From contig NZ_PHUJ01000001.1 of NCBI RefSeq assembly GCF_002813375.1, positions 44,234-108,233 of the forward strand: a DNA stretch of 64,000 bases, in the 5' to 3' direction. Position numbers and translations under genes: made by a program. Below, one piece after another: positions 9,449 to 18,430 of this stretch. Each line of letters opens with the position of its first letter. The stretch's first letter is position 1. This DNA is from Pseudonocardia alni (lineage in GTDB: Bacteria; Actinomycetota; Actinomycetes; Mycobacteriales; Pseudonocardiaceae). A model generated the notes under the pieces. The model was not told the DNA's origin, searched no databases, and worked only from the letters and a program-made list of their open reading frames with translations.

Positions 9449-9811
9449 ACCTACAGGTGCACCACCGTGCACCCGGCCACTCGAGGGAGAGCCACGATGA
9501 GACGCTCCTGGTCACGGTCCAGCTGGTCGTGCTCGCGGTCCTGGTCCTGACGGTCGCCCACGCCATCTATCGCGGGAACACCGTGCCCGACCTCAGCCCT
9601 GATGGCGCAAACTGAGTCTCTCCACTCCCGCTAGATCAACTGCCCCAGGTTGAGCTGGACGGGGCCCGGCGTGGCGTCGGGACCGAGACAGGTTGCCGCT
9701 GAGCTGCCGTGATGAGTGGTCGTCGGCGGAGTGGTGGGAGGCCCGGGTGTTGTCCTGGCCGCGGCATCGCTACCGCTCCAACCGTTGCCGCAAGACGGGG
9801 TGCCGTTAAGG
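9449..9811 (+). other. Intergenic stretch with a possible small membrane peptide
   Basis: The only coding-like signal is a plus-strand frame ending at 9615 with one hydrophobic segment (VQLVVLAVLVLTVAHAIY) and no convincing start codon. From 9616 to 9811 I see nothing recognisable. Confidence 0.35.
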
Positions 9812-9984
9812 GGCGCGACACCAAGGAAAAGTGAGTAGCTATCGCACTCTGGTGTTGTTGCCTGGCGTGTCCGGGGTGCGGGGACCCAGTCCGGGGCCGG
9901 GGTCGGCTGCCGATGATCACGCGCTAGCGTGGTTCCTGCTGGTCGGGGCCGGTGTGGTGGAGGCGTGCGTGGCCCGGGTCCTGA
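9812..9984 (+). repeat. Right arm of a diverged inverted repeat
   Basis: Partner of 9013-9186 in opposite orientation; outer and inner blocks are nearly identical, the middle ~70 bases differ. The inner end at ~9984 is exactly where the IS256 transposase homology stops, so the repeat marks a truncation point in that gene. Confidence 0.75.
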
Positions 9985-10296
9985 CCGGGTCGAAGCTGGC
10001 GTCGCGGTCGCGCAGGACCTCGATTCGTACCGGGCCGATCTCGGTCAGCGCGGTCTTGGCGCGGGTGCCGTTGCGGGAGTTGCCGCTGTCGTGTCTGGCC
10101 CGGTCGTGAGGCTCGTAGCCCAGGTGCTCGCTCATCTCGGCCTCGAGCGCGGTCTCCAGCACCGCCTTGGTCAGCCCGGCGAGCAACGCGCCCGGCCGAC
10201 GAGCTCCACGCCGTCGGCGCGAGCCGCTTCCACGAGCTGCTGGGCGAGTTGTCGCTGATCAATGCGGTCGGGCACAAGTTCGATCGTGCTGGTCAT
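9985..10296 (-). pseudogene. IS256-family transposase N-terminal fragment, frameshifted
   Basis: ATG at 10296 follows a GGAGGA ribosome site and begins an N-terminus typical of IS256/Mutator-class transposases (IELVPDRIDQRQLAQQLVE). Near 10196 a base is missing and the protein continues in another frame as LLAGLTKAVLETALEAEMS, HLGYEPHD, NSRNGTRAKT and IGPVRIEVLRDRD. Homology ends at ~9985, about 105 residues in, where full-length proteins exceed 400; the DDE domain is gone. Confidence 0.85.
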
Positions 10297-10409
10297 AGCT
10301 GTTCCTCCCGCCGAGCTGCGCTTGGCGTGTCGGACCCGTTACATCCAAGACCGGACAGTCCCAGTCACCGCAGCTCGTCCATGTGCCGGTCGGTTGACAG
10401 GTGAGGTGA

Positions 10410-11870
10410 TCAGTGCAGAGGGCGAAGGTGCATGAGTAGTCCGTCGGCCGGGACCGGTAGGGAGGTGTTGTCCCAGCGCGGGCGGTACGCGGGGTCGACG
10501 CTCCAACGGTGGGCGCGCAGCATCTCGTGCATGATGGCGGTTACCTCGAGGCTGCCGAAGAGCATGCCGATGCACTTGTGCACTCCGCCGCCGAAGGGGA
10601 TCCACGCGTCTCGGTGGTTCTTGTCTTCGCGTCGGGGCTCCGCGAAGCGGTCGGGGTCGAACGTGTCCGGCTCGCTCCAGCACGACGGATCGAAATGGTT
10701 GACGGCTCCGGCAACCATGATCAGTTGCCCCGCCGGTATGTGGTGTCCGCAGACGGCGGTGTCCGCCACGGTGCGGCGCATCACCACCGGCACCGGCGCG
10801 ATAAGTCGCAGGGATTCCTTGATCACGCGGTTCAGCGTGTCCAGCGATTCCAGGGCTGCGCGGTCGGGCGGGGCGTCTCCGAGCGCAATCGATTCGGCGC
10901 GCGCTTGCTCCTGCCACTCCGGGTTCGCGCCGAGTAGGTAGGCGGCGGCAGAGCTTGTGATGGTCGATGTATCGTGGGCGGCCATCATGAGAAAGATCAT
11001 GTGATTGATGACGTCGTCATCAGAGAAGGTCTCGCCGTCCGGTGTTCGAGCCTGACATAGCGCTGAGAACAAGTCGGCCCCGTTACTGGCCCGTTTGGCG
11101 GCGATGTTCGCCTGGAAGTACCGTTCGAGAACGCGACGACCACGAAGGCCGGCGTGCCAACGTGTGCCTGGGAGGTCCCATTTCACGATGCTGCTGGCCG
11201 CACGGACACAGTCCACGAAGGCTTTGTTGACCTCCTCGGCTTCCGGTCCGGGCCGTTCATTCATGAATACTCGGGTGGCGACATCAAGCGTGAGGCTTTT
11301 TAGGGCAGGGTAGAGGCGGATGGGTGCATCTTGTCGCCACGTCGGCACGGTCTCCCGGACGCAGGCAACGGTTTCGTCGGTGTAACCCCGCAGGCGTTCG
11401 GCGGTGAAGGCTTCCTGCATCACTCGGCGGTGAAAGCGGTGCTCATCGAAATCTAGGAGCATCAGTCCGCGGTGAAAGAAATTGTCGATTAAGAAGCGCC
11501 AGCCCGCCTGCGAGAAGGCCTTGTCGGCGTTCGTGAGTACAGCGTGCGTCGCCTCCGGTCCAGCGACCTGGACGACGCGCTCACCTAGGAACCCGGTCCA
11601 GGAGACCGGGCCGTACCGCTCGAATCGCGCACGAGTGAATTCGGAGCCGAAGCGGATGTACTCGAGTGTGCGGCCGAGCCCAGGCAGGCCCTGATCGCCG
11701 AGAACGGGCAAGAGGCCTGAGCCTGGCGGTGGCGCAGCGAGGGGCGTGCCCGACGCATGGCGTACCTGGTCGAGCAGGCGCCGATCGATCTCAGTAGGTA
11801 GAGGAGCGAGCAGTGCTGAGGACATTCGTTCGCGGACGGCGCGTCGAGCGTAGTTGGTGAGGGTGGTCAT
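10410..11870 (-). CDS. Cytochrome P450
   Basis: A 486-residue P450 with all hallmark motifs: I-helix AAHDTST (~residues 293-299), K-helix ESLR with ExxR, and heme loop FGGGVHKCIG carrying the cysteine thiolate ligand. The slightly long N-terminus and I-helix resemble the actinobacterial CYP51/CYP136-like group rather than the CYP125/CYP142 group; this subfamily call is tentative. ATG 11870 follows AGGAGC. It sits in a minus-strand series with a BtrH-like protein, thioesterase, ferredoxin and second P450. Electron supply could come from the ferredoxin at 13999. Substrate unknown, probably lipophilic. Confidence 0.9.
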   Translation of the reverse strand: MTTLTNYARRAVRERMSSALLAPLPTEIDRRLLDQVRHASGTPLAAPPPGSGLLPVLGDQGLPGLGRTLEYIRFGSEFTRARFERYGPVSWTGFLGERVVQVAGPEATHAVLTNADKAFSQAGWRFLIDNFFHRGLMLLDFDEHRFHRRVMQEAFTAERLRGYTDETVACVRETVPTWRQDAPIRLYPALKSLTLDVATRVFMNERPGPEAEEVNKAFVDCVRAASSIVKWDLPGTRWHAGLRGRRVLERYFQANIAAKRASNGADLFSALCQARTPDGETFSDDDVINHMIFLMMAAHDTSTITSSAAAYLLGANPEWQEQARAESIALGDAPPDRAALESLDTLNRVIKESLRLIAPVPVVMRRTVADTAVCGHHIPAGQLIMVAGAVNHFDPSCWSEPDTFDPDRFAEPRREDKNHRDAWIPFGGGVHKCIGMLFGSLEVTAIMHEMLRAHRWSVDPAYRPRWDNTSLPVPADGLLMHLRPLH

Positions 11871-12287
11871 GCGAGCTCCTTCGGCGATACGTCATGCGAT
11901 GACTTCAACTGGACCGCGAACAGATGGACGGATGCGCTCGATGCACTGGGAGGATATTTGTAGCGACCGCCTCCAGAATGGGCGACGCCCCAGTAATCAC
12001 CGAGACTGGATAGAGCAGCGGACTTGTTTTCAAGAGTCGGGCCTGGCACCGAGCGACGCTGTCTGAAGCTGAGCCGAACAACGAGCGCCCTCGTGCGGTG
12101 GAACTAGTCGGAGTCGATGCCCATGAGCACCTTTCTGCGCGCGCCCTATCTCGCCTCGAACGGCCGATTCCCTGAAACCCGACTCTGTCCGTCCAGGCCC
12201 GTGATGGCCAATCATCAGAAGGTCGGTGACCTCCACCTGGCACCGCACCAAGGGGGGTCCGGCCGGCGAGCGGCGGCCGGTCAGCCC
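11871..12287 (-). other. Intergenic region between P450 and BtrH-like gene
   Basis: About 417 bases with no convincing gene on either strand. It presumably holds the promoter for the P450 at 10410-11870, but I see no clear operator or terminator. Confidence 0.4.
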
Positions 12288-13385
12288 TCAGGAGGCGAGG
12301 ACGCGGGCGAGGTCCTGGAGGTGATGTGCGCCGTCGGTCTCAAGTTGTGGCAGGCGGCGGGCGCGGTCTTGGACGTTGCGCCAGCGAGTGGCCGGGGGAC
12401 CCGCCGTCTTGTCGACGGCTCGGGCGGCGATCTCTGACCAGGTACCGGCGAGTTCCTCGTAGATAACGGCGGCGGGGTGGGCGCGCGCGTCGATGTCGGT
12501 GAGTTCGGCGAGGAACTGTGCTTGGAGGCGGCGGAATAGGCCGCCGCCGGTTCCAGCCTTCTCGATGAACACCGCGAGGGTGCTCAGGGCGGCGTGCAGG
12601 TCGTGCTCGGGGGTCTCCCCGGTACGGTCGAGGACGTCGGGCCATGCCTCGAGGTCGGCGAGGAAGGTGGCGACGCCGCCGAGACCGTGGCCAGCAGCTG
12701 GCGCCCCGGGGACGGTGATGATGTTGCCGTCGGTGGGGGCAGTCATGGACTGTGCGGATTGCGCGCAAGCGCTCGCGGCGGCGGTGCGTTGGTCGGGCAG
12801 GGAGTCGGGGAAGCGCAGCGGGTAGCAGGTGTGCCTGGTCGGGGTGGGGAAGCCTGTGGAGCTGCGGGCGGCGGCCAAGGCCGCGGCGGGGATAACCTGC
12901 GGTTCGGCACGGTCGTTATCGATAACACGAACCTGTTGGCGGTTAGGTTCGTACCCAGTGACGACGATGTCGTGGCGGCTCATCTGCATGCGGACCCGGA
13001 GGTAGGGAAGCTCGCTCATGTCGGCCCAACACAGAAGGGGGCGGCCGGCGTTGAGCTCGCGGTCCAGCCAAGCGCGACCCTCGTCTGGGTCGTCGGTGTC
13101 ATGGGCGAACCCAGCGATGCCGAGGCGTGTGGACAGCGATTCGGTCAGACCGCTGCCACGGCCGACGAGGTAGAACGGGGTGCCAAGCCCTGGTCCGCGT
13201 AGGTAGTTGAAGCTGAGGCATCCGCCGAGCCCGAAAACGGTGCCCTCGCTGAGCGGTTTGCCGCCCCAGGACAGACCGGCCCACTCGAGCAGGTCGCGGA
13301 GCGCACCGGAGCCGCAGTGCCCGGCCATACGATGTGGGTAGTCCTCGACTCCGATCCAGCCGTGCCCGTCTGTCGTCGTTGTCAT
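12288..13385 (-). CDS. BtrH N-terminal domain / DUF4872 protein (acyltransferase-like)
   Basis: A 365-residue protein whose N-terminal half contains HCGSGALRDLLEWAGL (residues ~22-37) and LSEGTVFGLGGCLSF, the signature of the BtrH_N domain; BtrH transfers an acyl side chain from an acyl carrier protein in butirosin synthesis and belongs to a papain/peptidase-C39-like fold. The C-terminal half matches the DUF4872 type. Its ATG (13385) overlaps the stop of the upstream thioesterase gene (ATGA), implying coupled expression. Role here is probably acyl transfer or amide bond handling in the same pathway as the P450s; that is inference. Confidence 0.8.
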   Translation of the reverse strand: MTTTTDGHGWIGVEDYPHRMAGHCGSGALRDLLEWAGLSWGGKPLSEGTVFGLGGCLSFNYLRGPGLGTPFYLVGRGSGLTESLSTRLGIAGFAHDTDDPDEGRAWLDRELNAGRPLLCWADMSELPYLRVRMQMSRHDIVVTGYEPNRQQVRVIDNDRAEPQVIPAAALAAARSSTGFPTPTRHTCYPLRFPDSLPDQRTAAASACAQSAQSMTAPTDGNIITVPGAPAAGHGLGGVATFLADLEAWPDVLDRTGETPEHDLHAALSTLAVFIEKAGTGGGLFRRLQAQFLAELTDIDARAHPAAVIYEELAGTWSEIAARAVDKTAGPPATRWRNVQDRARRLPQLETDGAHHLQDLARVLAS

Positions 13386-13957
13386 GGAAGAGGCTGGCCT
13401 TTCACGAGTTCGGGTTCGTCGGTGTCCGCAGCTGGGATGGTCGAGGGGTTAGCGAAGACGTGGCTGATGGCCTCCGGGGAGCCATAGCGATGGAAGTGGG
13501 CGAGCGGGACCACGATGAACACAGCGCTGGCCTCGAAGCAGAGCCGACCGCTGGGGTCCGTGCCGGTCGCGTGCATGTGTAGTCGTCGGCCGTCGCGCCG
13601 CTCGAGCCGGGCCCAGATGCTGTAGGTCGTGCCGAGGACGGCAGGGGAGTGATAGTCGACCTGCAGCGATCCGGTGACGGCTGGCTCGCCGACTACGTAG
13701 AGCAGGAAGCCGAACAGGTCGTCGCAGGCGGTTGCGACCACTCCACCGTGTGCGAGACCGGGCGCGCCGACGTGCCGGGCTGTGAAGACGACGTCGGAAT
13801 GGACGGCGTCATCCTTGCGGAAAACACGCATCGCGAGCCCAGCCGGGTTAGCGGGGCCACAGCCCAGGCACTGATCGCTGTGCGGAGTCAGTTCTCGAGA
13901 CCCCGAGGCCGGCGCGCACTCGTCGTCGCGATCGGTTCCAGCCGCTGAGCGTGCCAT
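13382..13957 (-). CDS. PaaI-type hotdog thioesterase
   Basis: A 191-residue protein with a Cys-rich start (DQCLGCGPANPAGL) followed by a hotdog fold core: the HVGAPGLAHGGVVATACDD segment with conserved HGG, then a LQVDYHSPAVLGTTY strand. These features define PaaI/YiiD-like acyl-CoA thioesterases. The ATG is at 13957. It overlaps the BtrH-like gene by four bases and follows the ferredoxin gene closely. Likely hydrolyses an acyl-CoA or acyl-carrier intermediate of the cluster. Confidence 0.85.
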   Translation of the reverse strand: MARSAAGTDRDDECAPASGSRELTPHSDQCLGCGPANPAGLAMRVFRKDDAVHSDVVFTARHVGAPGLAHGGVVATACDDLFGFLLYVVGEPAVTGSLQVDYHSPAVLGTTYSIWARLERRDGRRLHMHATGTDPSGRLCFEASAVFIVVPLAHFHRYGSPEAISHVFANPSTIPAADTDEPELVKGQPLP

Positions 13958-13998
13958 TCATGGCCTCCGTCGAAGTGTGCCCGTGATATGCGATGGGA

Positions 13999-14193
13999 TC
14001 ACTCAAGCAGAGTCAGCGCGGCGGTGGGGCACACCGCCGCCGCCGATCTGATTTGCTCGCGGTGCTCCTCAGCAGGTTGATCGGTCTGCAGGTGCACGAC
14101 GCCGTCGCTGCCGACCTCGAACACGTCCTCGGCTTCCAGCTCGCAGAGTCCGTGCCCAGTGCAGCGGTTGTAGTCGACCCGAACTTCGAGCAT
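13999..14193 (-). CDS. Small [3Fe-4S]-type ferredoxin
   Basis: A 64-residue acidic ferredoxin. Cluster ligands: Cys in NRCTGHGLC (CxxHxxC, where the usual second Cys is replaced by His, typical of P450-partner ferredoxins) and a final Cys in AAAVCPTAAL. I chose ATG 14193 because it follows a good AGAAGGA site; an open frame extends upstream without homology. Located between two P450 genes on the same strand, it is very probably their electron donor. No ferredoxin reductase is seen nearby. Confidence 0.9.
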   Translation of the reverse strand: MLEVRVDYNRCTGHGLCELEAEDVFEVGSDGVVHLQTDQPAEEHREQIRSAAAVCPTAALTLLE

Positions 14194-14373
14194 TGTGTCC
14201 TTCTCTCGCCGGTTCTCGTCTCGGCACCGGGTAAGTTCGTAGATGATTCGGCCTTCTCGGACTTCCTTACAACCCTCGTTGATGCTTTCGAGGCGCACTC
14301 CCCCGAGTGATGAGCTCGCTCAGTTTGCGCGGACCATGGTGTAGAGCTTCGCCCGAAGGGACACCCGAAAAGA

Positions 14374-15675
14374 TCAGCCCTGGCGCCAGCAGGGCAAGCG
14401 CTTGACGACGTTGAAGAAGTTGCCAGGCGTGAGCTCGGGTTCCCCGACGACGAGGTCGGGCATGCGAGTGAGCAGCTCCGTGAAAAGCGCCTTGAGCTGG
14501 AAGCGTGCGAGCTGGTTGCCTAGGCAGTGGTGGATGCCGCCGCCGCCGAAACTGATGTGCGGGTTCGGGTGGCGGGAGAGATCGAAGTCGTGGGGGCGCT
14601 CAATGCGTGTCTCGTCCCGGTTGGCCGAGCTGTAGAACATGACCACTTTGTCGCCCGCGGTGATCTTCTGGCCGGCCAGCTCGCAGTCCCGGGCCGCAGT
14701 TCGCCGGAACGTCATGATTGGGGTCGCCCACCGCACCATCTCTTCGACCGCGTCGGGCATCCGTCCCTCGATGTCGGCCAACAGCCACGAGCGCTGCTCG
14801 GGGAACTCGGTCAACCCCAGGAGGCCGTGGCTGGTGGACTGCCGGGTTGTGTCGTTGCCGGCGATGGTGAGCAGGACGAAGAAGGCGCCAATCTCGTGGT
14901 CGGTTAGCTGCTCACCGTCGATCTCGGCCTGTGCGAGAGCTGTGATCAGGTCGTCGGTGGGGTGTTCCCGGCGCTGGCCGGTCAGCTCCGCGGCCAGGGT
15001 GTGCATGTAGGTCATCGCCTGGAACAGCGCGGTGAAGACCTCTTCACGGGTCTCGCCGACGAGCTCGGGGTCGTTCCAGCTGGTCCCGACCTTCATGTGG
15101 TGGGCGGCTTCTTGTCGCTGGCCGTCCGGCACACCCATGATGTCGTTGATGTTGTGCATCGGCAGCAGCTCGGCGCACTCAGCGACAAAGTCGGTCCGGC
15201 CGCCGTCGCGCTCTAACGCGGCGATCAGGTTGTCGACGACCTTCACGGCGTTGGCCTGGATGCGGTCGTTGATCCGGCGCATCTGCTTGGGGGTGAAGGC
15301 GGCTGCTACCAGGCGCCGCAGCTTGGTGTGTCGGGGCGGGTCCATCCCGATGATGGACTGGCCGGCTTCGACGAACTCGGCCGGAAGGTTCTCCATGAGG
15401 ATGCCGGGCCCGGACAGGAAGTCCTGGTGCCGCTTGGTCACCTCCACGAGGTCGTCGTAACGGGTGACCGCCCAGAAGCCGAAGTCGTGCTCGTCCTCGA
15501 GTAGCTGCTCCTGGAACGGCGGATGCCAGGTAACCGTGCCTCGCTCGCGCAGCAGTGCGAACGTCTTCTCCCGCACGTCGGCCGAGGTCGACCAGAACGC
15601 TCGGGAGGAGATGTCCACGTCGTCGTAGGAACGGTCGGGGTTGCCGCTGGCTGAGCGGGTGACATGGTCGGTCAT
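14374..15675 (-). CDS. Cytochrome P450 (CYP124/125/142-like)
   Basis: A 433-residue P450. Motifs: IGMDPPRHTKLRRLV in the C-helix region, I-helix IAGNDTTRQS, ExxR as EEMVRW, heme loop FGGGGIHHCLGNQLAR with cysteine ligand. The combination of GFWAVTRYDD, MDPPRHTKLR and AGNDTTR recalls CYP124/CYP125/CYP142 enzymes that oxidise methyl-branched lipid or sterol side chains; the substrate assignment is inference. ATG 15675 follows GAAGGAG; upstream in-frame starts lack a site. It precedes the ferredoxin gene in the same direction. Confidence 0.9.
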   Translation of the reverse strand: MTDHVTRSASGNPDRSYDDVDISSRAFWSTSADVREKTFALLRERGTVTWHPPFQEQLLEDEHDFGFWAVTRYDDLVEVTKRHQDFLSGPGILMENLPAEFVEAGQSIIGMDPPRHTKLRRLVAAAFTPKQMRRINDRIQANAVKVVDNLIAALERDGGRTDFVAECAELLPMHNINDIMGVPDGQRQEAAHHMKVGTSWNDPELVGETREEVFTALFQAMTYMHTLAAELTGQRREHPTDDLITALAQAEIDGEQLTDHEIGAFFVLLTIAGNDTTRQSTSHGLLGLTEFPEQRSWLLADIEGRMPDAVEEMVRWATPIMTFRRTAARDCELAGQKITAGDKVVMFYSSANRDETRIERPHDFDLSRHPNPHISFGGGGIHHCLGNQLARFQLKALFTELLTRMPDLVVGEPELTPGNFFNVVKRLPCWRQG

Positions 15676-15753
15676 CGCTGACTCCTTCGTCGCACGAACC
15701 TCGGTCGACATCACGTCCACTGAGCGGAATATTGGACGGTAAGGCTTCTCATG

Positions 15754-16119
15754 TCAAGACATGAGAGCCTCGTACGTCCACTTTTGCTCGTGGGTGTGAC
15801 GTGGCCGGGAGGCCCGATAGGCGCGTCGGTGGACCCCTATATGCCGTTCATCGTGTCGATGATCCGCATGTCGCGGAGGAAGCGGGCGCCCGATCTCCTC
15901 GGAGAGGACCACAGTGAACAGGTGGTCGGCGCCTTGCCCGGCGTAGGCCTTGTCGTACTCCAGGCCCAACCAGCCCAGTGCGCCGCGCTTGCCGAACGGC
16001 TAGTGGGTGGGCAACCTGCCGTCGCGTTCCCAGGCGTCGACGTACGGGTCGATCTCCCGCTCGACAAATGTCCGCACGGACCTCCGAAACGCGGTGTACT
16101 CCTCGGTGAAGGCGACCAT
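15754..16119 (-). pseudogene. Acyl-CoA dehydrogenase N-terminal fragment
   Basis: ATG 16119 overlaps the stop of the upstream full-length dehydrogenase gene as TGATG. The frame encodes a typical acyl-CoA dehydrogenase N-terminus (FVEREIDPYVDAWERDGRLP), hits an in-frame TAG at about 16001, and continues with ALGWLGLEYDKAYAGQGADH and VVLSEEIGRP before losing homology near 15890; a nearby frame shows FLRDMRIIDTMNGI. The FAD-binding middle and catalytic C-terminal domains are missing. This was once the second gene of a dehydrogenase pair. Confidence 0.75.
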
Positions 16120-17276
16120 CAGCCATCCAGTCCCAGTCGCGACGCGACGACCTCGTCCATGATCTCGTTCGTCCCGCCGCCGATGCCGAGGATGCGGGCG
16201 TCTCGGTAGTGCCGCTCCACCTCGACGCCATGCAAGTAGCCGGCGCCGCCGTGGAGCTGGACGGCCTCGTTGACCACCCAGTCACAGGCCTCGACCGCCT
16301 GGTTCTTTGCCATCGCCAGTTCGATGACGACGTCCTCTCCGGCTTCCCAGCGCACGAACACGTCCCGCACGTAGACCCGCGCCACCGTCGCCCGCCGCGC
16401 CATCTGGGCGATCCGGTGTCGGACGACCTGCCGGGTCGCCAGCGGCGCACCGAACGTTTCCCGCTGCCTTGCCCACGCGATCGTCAGGTCCACGCAGCGC
16501 TGCGCGGTCGCGGCTGCCTGGACCGCGAGCGAGAGCCGCTCCGAGCCGAAGCGCTCCATGATTTGCCGGAACCCGCTGCCCTCCGGGCCCACCAGGTTCG
16601 ACACCGGCACCCGCACCTCGTCCAGGGAGATCGTCGCGGTGTCCGAGCAGTGCCAGCCCATCTTGCGCAGCGCGGTGCGGTGCACCCCGAGGCGGTCGGT
16701 CTCGATCACCAGCAGTGAGATCCCGCGGTGGCCGGGGCCACCCGTGCGCACCGCCGTCGTAACGAAATCTGCGCGGGTACCGGAGGTGATGAAGGTCTTC
16801 GCGCCGGTCACCACGTAGTTCTCGCCGTCGCGTACCGCGCGAGTGGTGATGCCTGCGACGTCGGACCCGGTGCCCGGCTCAGTAATGCCCAGCGAGCCGA
16901 TCAGCTCGCCGAGCAGGGCGGGACGAACAAAGCGATCGGCGAGCTCCGGCGTACCGAACGAGGCGATGTGCGGGCAGGCGATCCCATGGGTGAACAGGCC
17001 CGCGACCACCCCGCTTGAGCCGCCCGCGAGAATCAGCTCCTCAGTAGCGATCGCCGAGTCGAGGTGCACGCCCTCGCCGCCGACCGCCTCGGGGAATCCC
17101 AGCGCCAGGAGCCCCAGCGCTCCAGCCCGCGCGTGCAGCGAGCGCGGCATCGCACCGGCGTCCTCCCACGCCGCGAGGGAGGGCAGGATCTCCCGCTCGG
17201 TAAAGCGGCGGACCAGGGCCCGCAGCTCACGGCGCTCCTCGGTGTCCCACACGGCGTGGGCGAGCGTCGCGGTCAC
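16119..17276 (-). CDS. Acyl-CoA dehydrogenase
   Basis: About 385 residues with the full family layout: helical N-domain, the FAD/substrate motif GSLGITEPGTGSDVAG, ENYVVTGAKTFITSG, the RFGSERLSLAVQAAATAQRC helix and the C-terminal QLHGGAGYLHG and GIGGGTNEIM segments. It oxidises acyl-CoA thioesters at the alpha-beta bond with FAD. GTG 17276 is my preferred start; an in-frame GTG at 17312 would add twelve residues, and neither has a strong ribosome site. It is divergent from the TetR gene at 17661 and translationally linked (TGATG) to a truncated second dehydrogenase. Confidence 0.85.
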   Translation of the reverse strand: MTATLAHAVWDTEERRELRALVRRFTEREILPSLAAWEDAGAMPRSLHARAGALGLLALGFPEAVGGEGVHLDSAIATEELILAGGSSGVVAGLFTHGIACPHIASFGTPELADRFVRPALLGELIGSLGITEPGTGSDVAGITTRAVRDGENYVVTGAKTFITSGTRADFVTTAVRTGGPGHRGISLLVIETDRLGVHRTALRKMGWHCSDTATISLDEVRVPVSNLVGPEGSGFRQIMERFGSERLSLAVQAAATAQRCVDLTIAWARQRETFGAPLATRQVVRHRIAQMARRATVARVYVRDVFVRWEAGEDVVIELAMAKNQAVEACDWVVNEAVQLHGGAGYLHGVEVERHYRDARILGIGGGTNEIMDEVVASRLGLDG

Positions 17277-17660
17277 CGCAGCACCGCCGTGGGCGAGGCG
17301 GGCGACCCGCACCCGGGATCTTCACGTCCCGGGCGCAGCGGAAGTTGGTCGAGTCCGCGGAAGGACAGGGCGCGCCGCCACTGCGGCGCTCCTGCGACGG
17401 TGAGGTGAGGGAAGCGGGAATCGCTGAGTAAGGTCTCAAGCAGTCCCTGCTCCAACGCGACGTCGGCCTCTCCTGCTGCCCCAGCGGCCGAGCTCATCGG
17501 GCGACCCGGCCTTCGGCGGCGCAGTACCCAGGGTCCAGGACTCGAACGGCCCACCAGCGGACATCAGCCATGAGCGCACGATGGGCGCAGCGCCGCCAGG
17601 TGTCAAGACGTACAGATACGATGTGTCCAGTTCTGAGGGAGATCAGTACACTCCAGAGCC
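17277..17660. other. Divergent intergenic region between dehydrogenase and TetR genes
   Basis: About 384 bases. It separates the leftward dehydrogenase gene from the rightward TetR gene and should contain both promoters. A minus-strand frame ending near 17273 has weak coding character but no homology I recognise. No clean palindrome was found by eye. Confidence 0.4.
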
Positions 17661-18290
17661 ATGAGGGCTGCGGATGACAGCGGACGACGTCAGACCATCG
17701 AGGCTGCCCTCTCCGTCGCCGCCGAGGAAGTGGCCGCTCACGGATGGGACGGCCTGCAGATGCAGACCGTCGCCGCCCGCGTGGGCGTCAGCCGCCAGAC
17801 CCTCTACAACGCGTTCACCAACAAGCACGGACTCGCCCAAGCGCTCGTCCTCCGGCTCACCGAGCAGTTCCTCGCCGGTGTCGAGGATGCTCTGACGCGG
17901 GCGGACGACATCGTCGGGCAATGGCGCGCGGCCGTTCTCTACACCCTCAAGACAGCCGCAGCCGACCCGCTGCTCAAGGCTGTCCTCACTGCCGAGAGCC
18001 GCGACGAACTGCTACCCCTGCTGACCAGCGACGCCGGACCGGTCATCAACGTCGCCCGCCAACGACTCGCCGGAGCGATCCTGACCGCACGCCCCGACGT
18101 CGACCCGGCCACCGCACGCCACGCCGCCGAGACCGCCACACGACTGGCCATCAGCCACATCGTCCTCCCGCTCCACCCCAACGAGGAGGCCGCCGCTCTC
18201 ATTGCGACCATCGTGGACCGCTACATCGGAACACCAACAGCCCTCGGGCTGACGACGCGACCATCACCCGCTGGTCGCTCGGGAGCCTGA
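17661..18290 (+). CDS. TetR/AcrR family transcriptional regulator
   Basis: A 209-residue protein with an N-terminal TetR DNA-binding domain: VAARVGVSRQTLYNAFTNKH (residues ~38-57) is the canonical recognition helix and following F/Y segment. The C-terminal ligand domain is helical and variable. ATG start at 17661. It is divergently arranged with the acyl-CoA dehydrogenase gene, the usual layout for a local repressor, so it likely controls the 16.1-17.3 kb genes in response to a lipid or CoA intermediate. Confidence 0.9.
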   Translation: MRAADDSGRRQTIEAALSVAAEEVAAHGWDGLQMQTVAARVGVSRQTLYNAFTNKHGLAQALVLRLTEQFLAGVEDALTRADDIVGQWRAAVLYTLKTAAADPLLKAVLTAESRDELLPLLTSDAGPVINVARQRLAGAILTARPDVDPATARHAAETATRLAISHIVLPLHPNEEAAALIATIVDRYIGTPTALGLTTRPSPAGRSGA

Positions 18291-18351
18291 CCCGGTTCCC
18301 CGGACACGATCCGTGTGCTGATCATGCCGCGGTAGCGGCGATGGCGTGAAG

Positions 18352-18430
18352 TCATTCGTAGTCGGCGGGGGCGAGGTGGCCGATGCTGCTGTGGCGTCGG
18401 CGGGGGTTGTACCAGACCACGCCGAAAAAG
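18352..18430 (-). pseudogene. IS3-family transposase C-terminal fragment
   Basis: On the minus strand this short frame reads VVWYNPRRRHSSIGHLAPAD and then YE and a TGA stop. That is the conserved C-terminal tail of IS3-family integrase-core transposases (YN-RRRHS-G-PA-YE). Nothing upstream extends it, so only ~26 residues of the insertion sequence remain. Confidence 0.85.

Noticed and set aside
12915..12926. GTTATCGATAAC palindrome as a further parS site
   Set aside because: Half-sites are in reversed order relative to GATAACC-N-GGTTATC, the flanking CC/GG are missing, and it lies inside the BtrH-like coding region.
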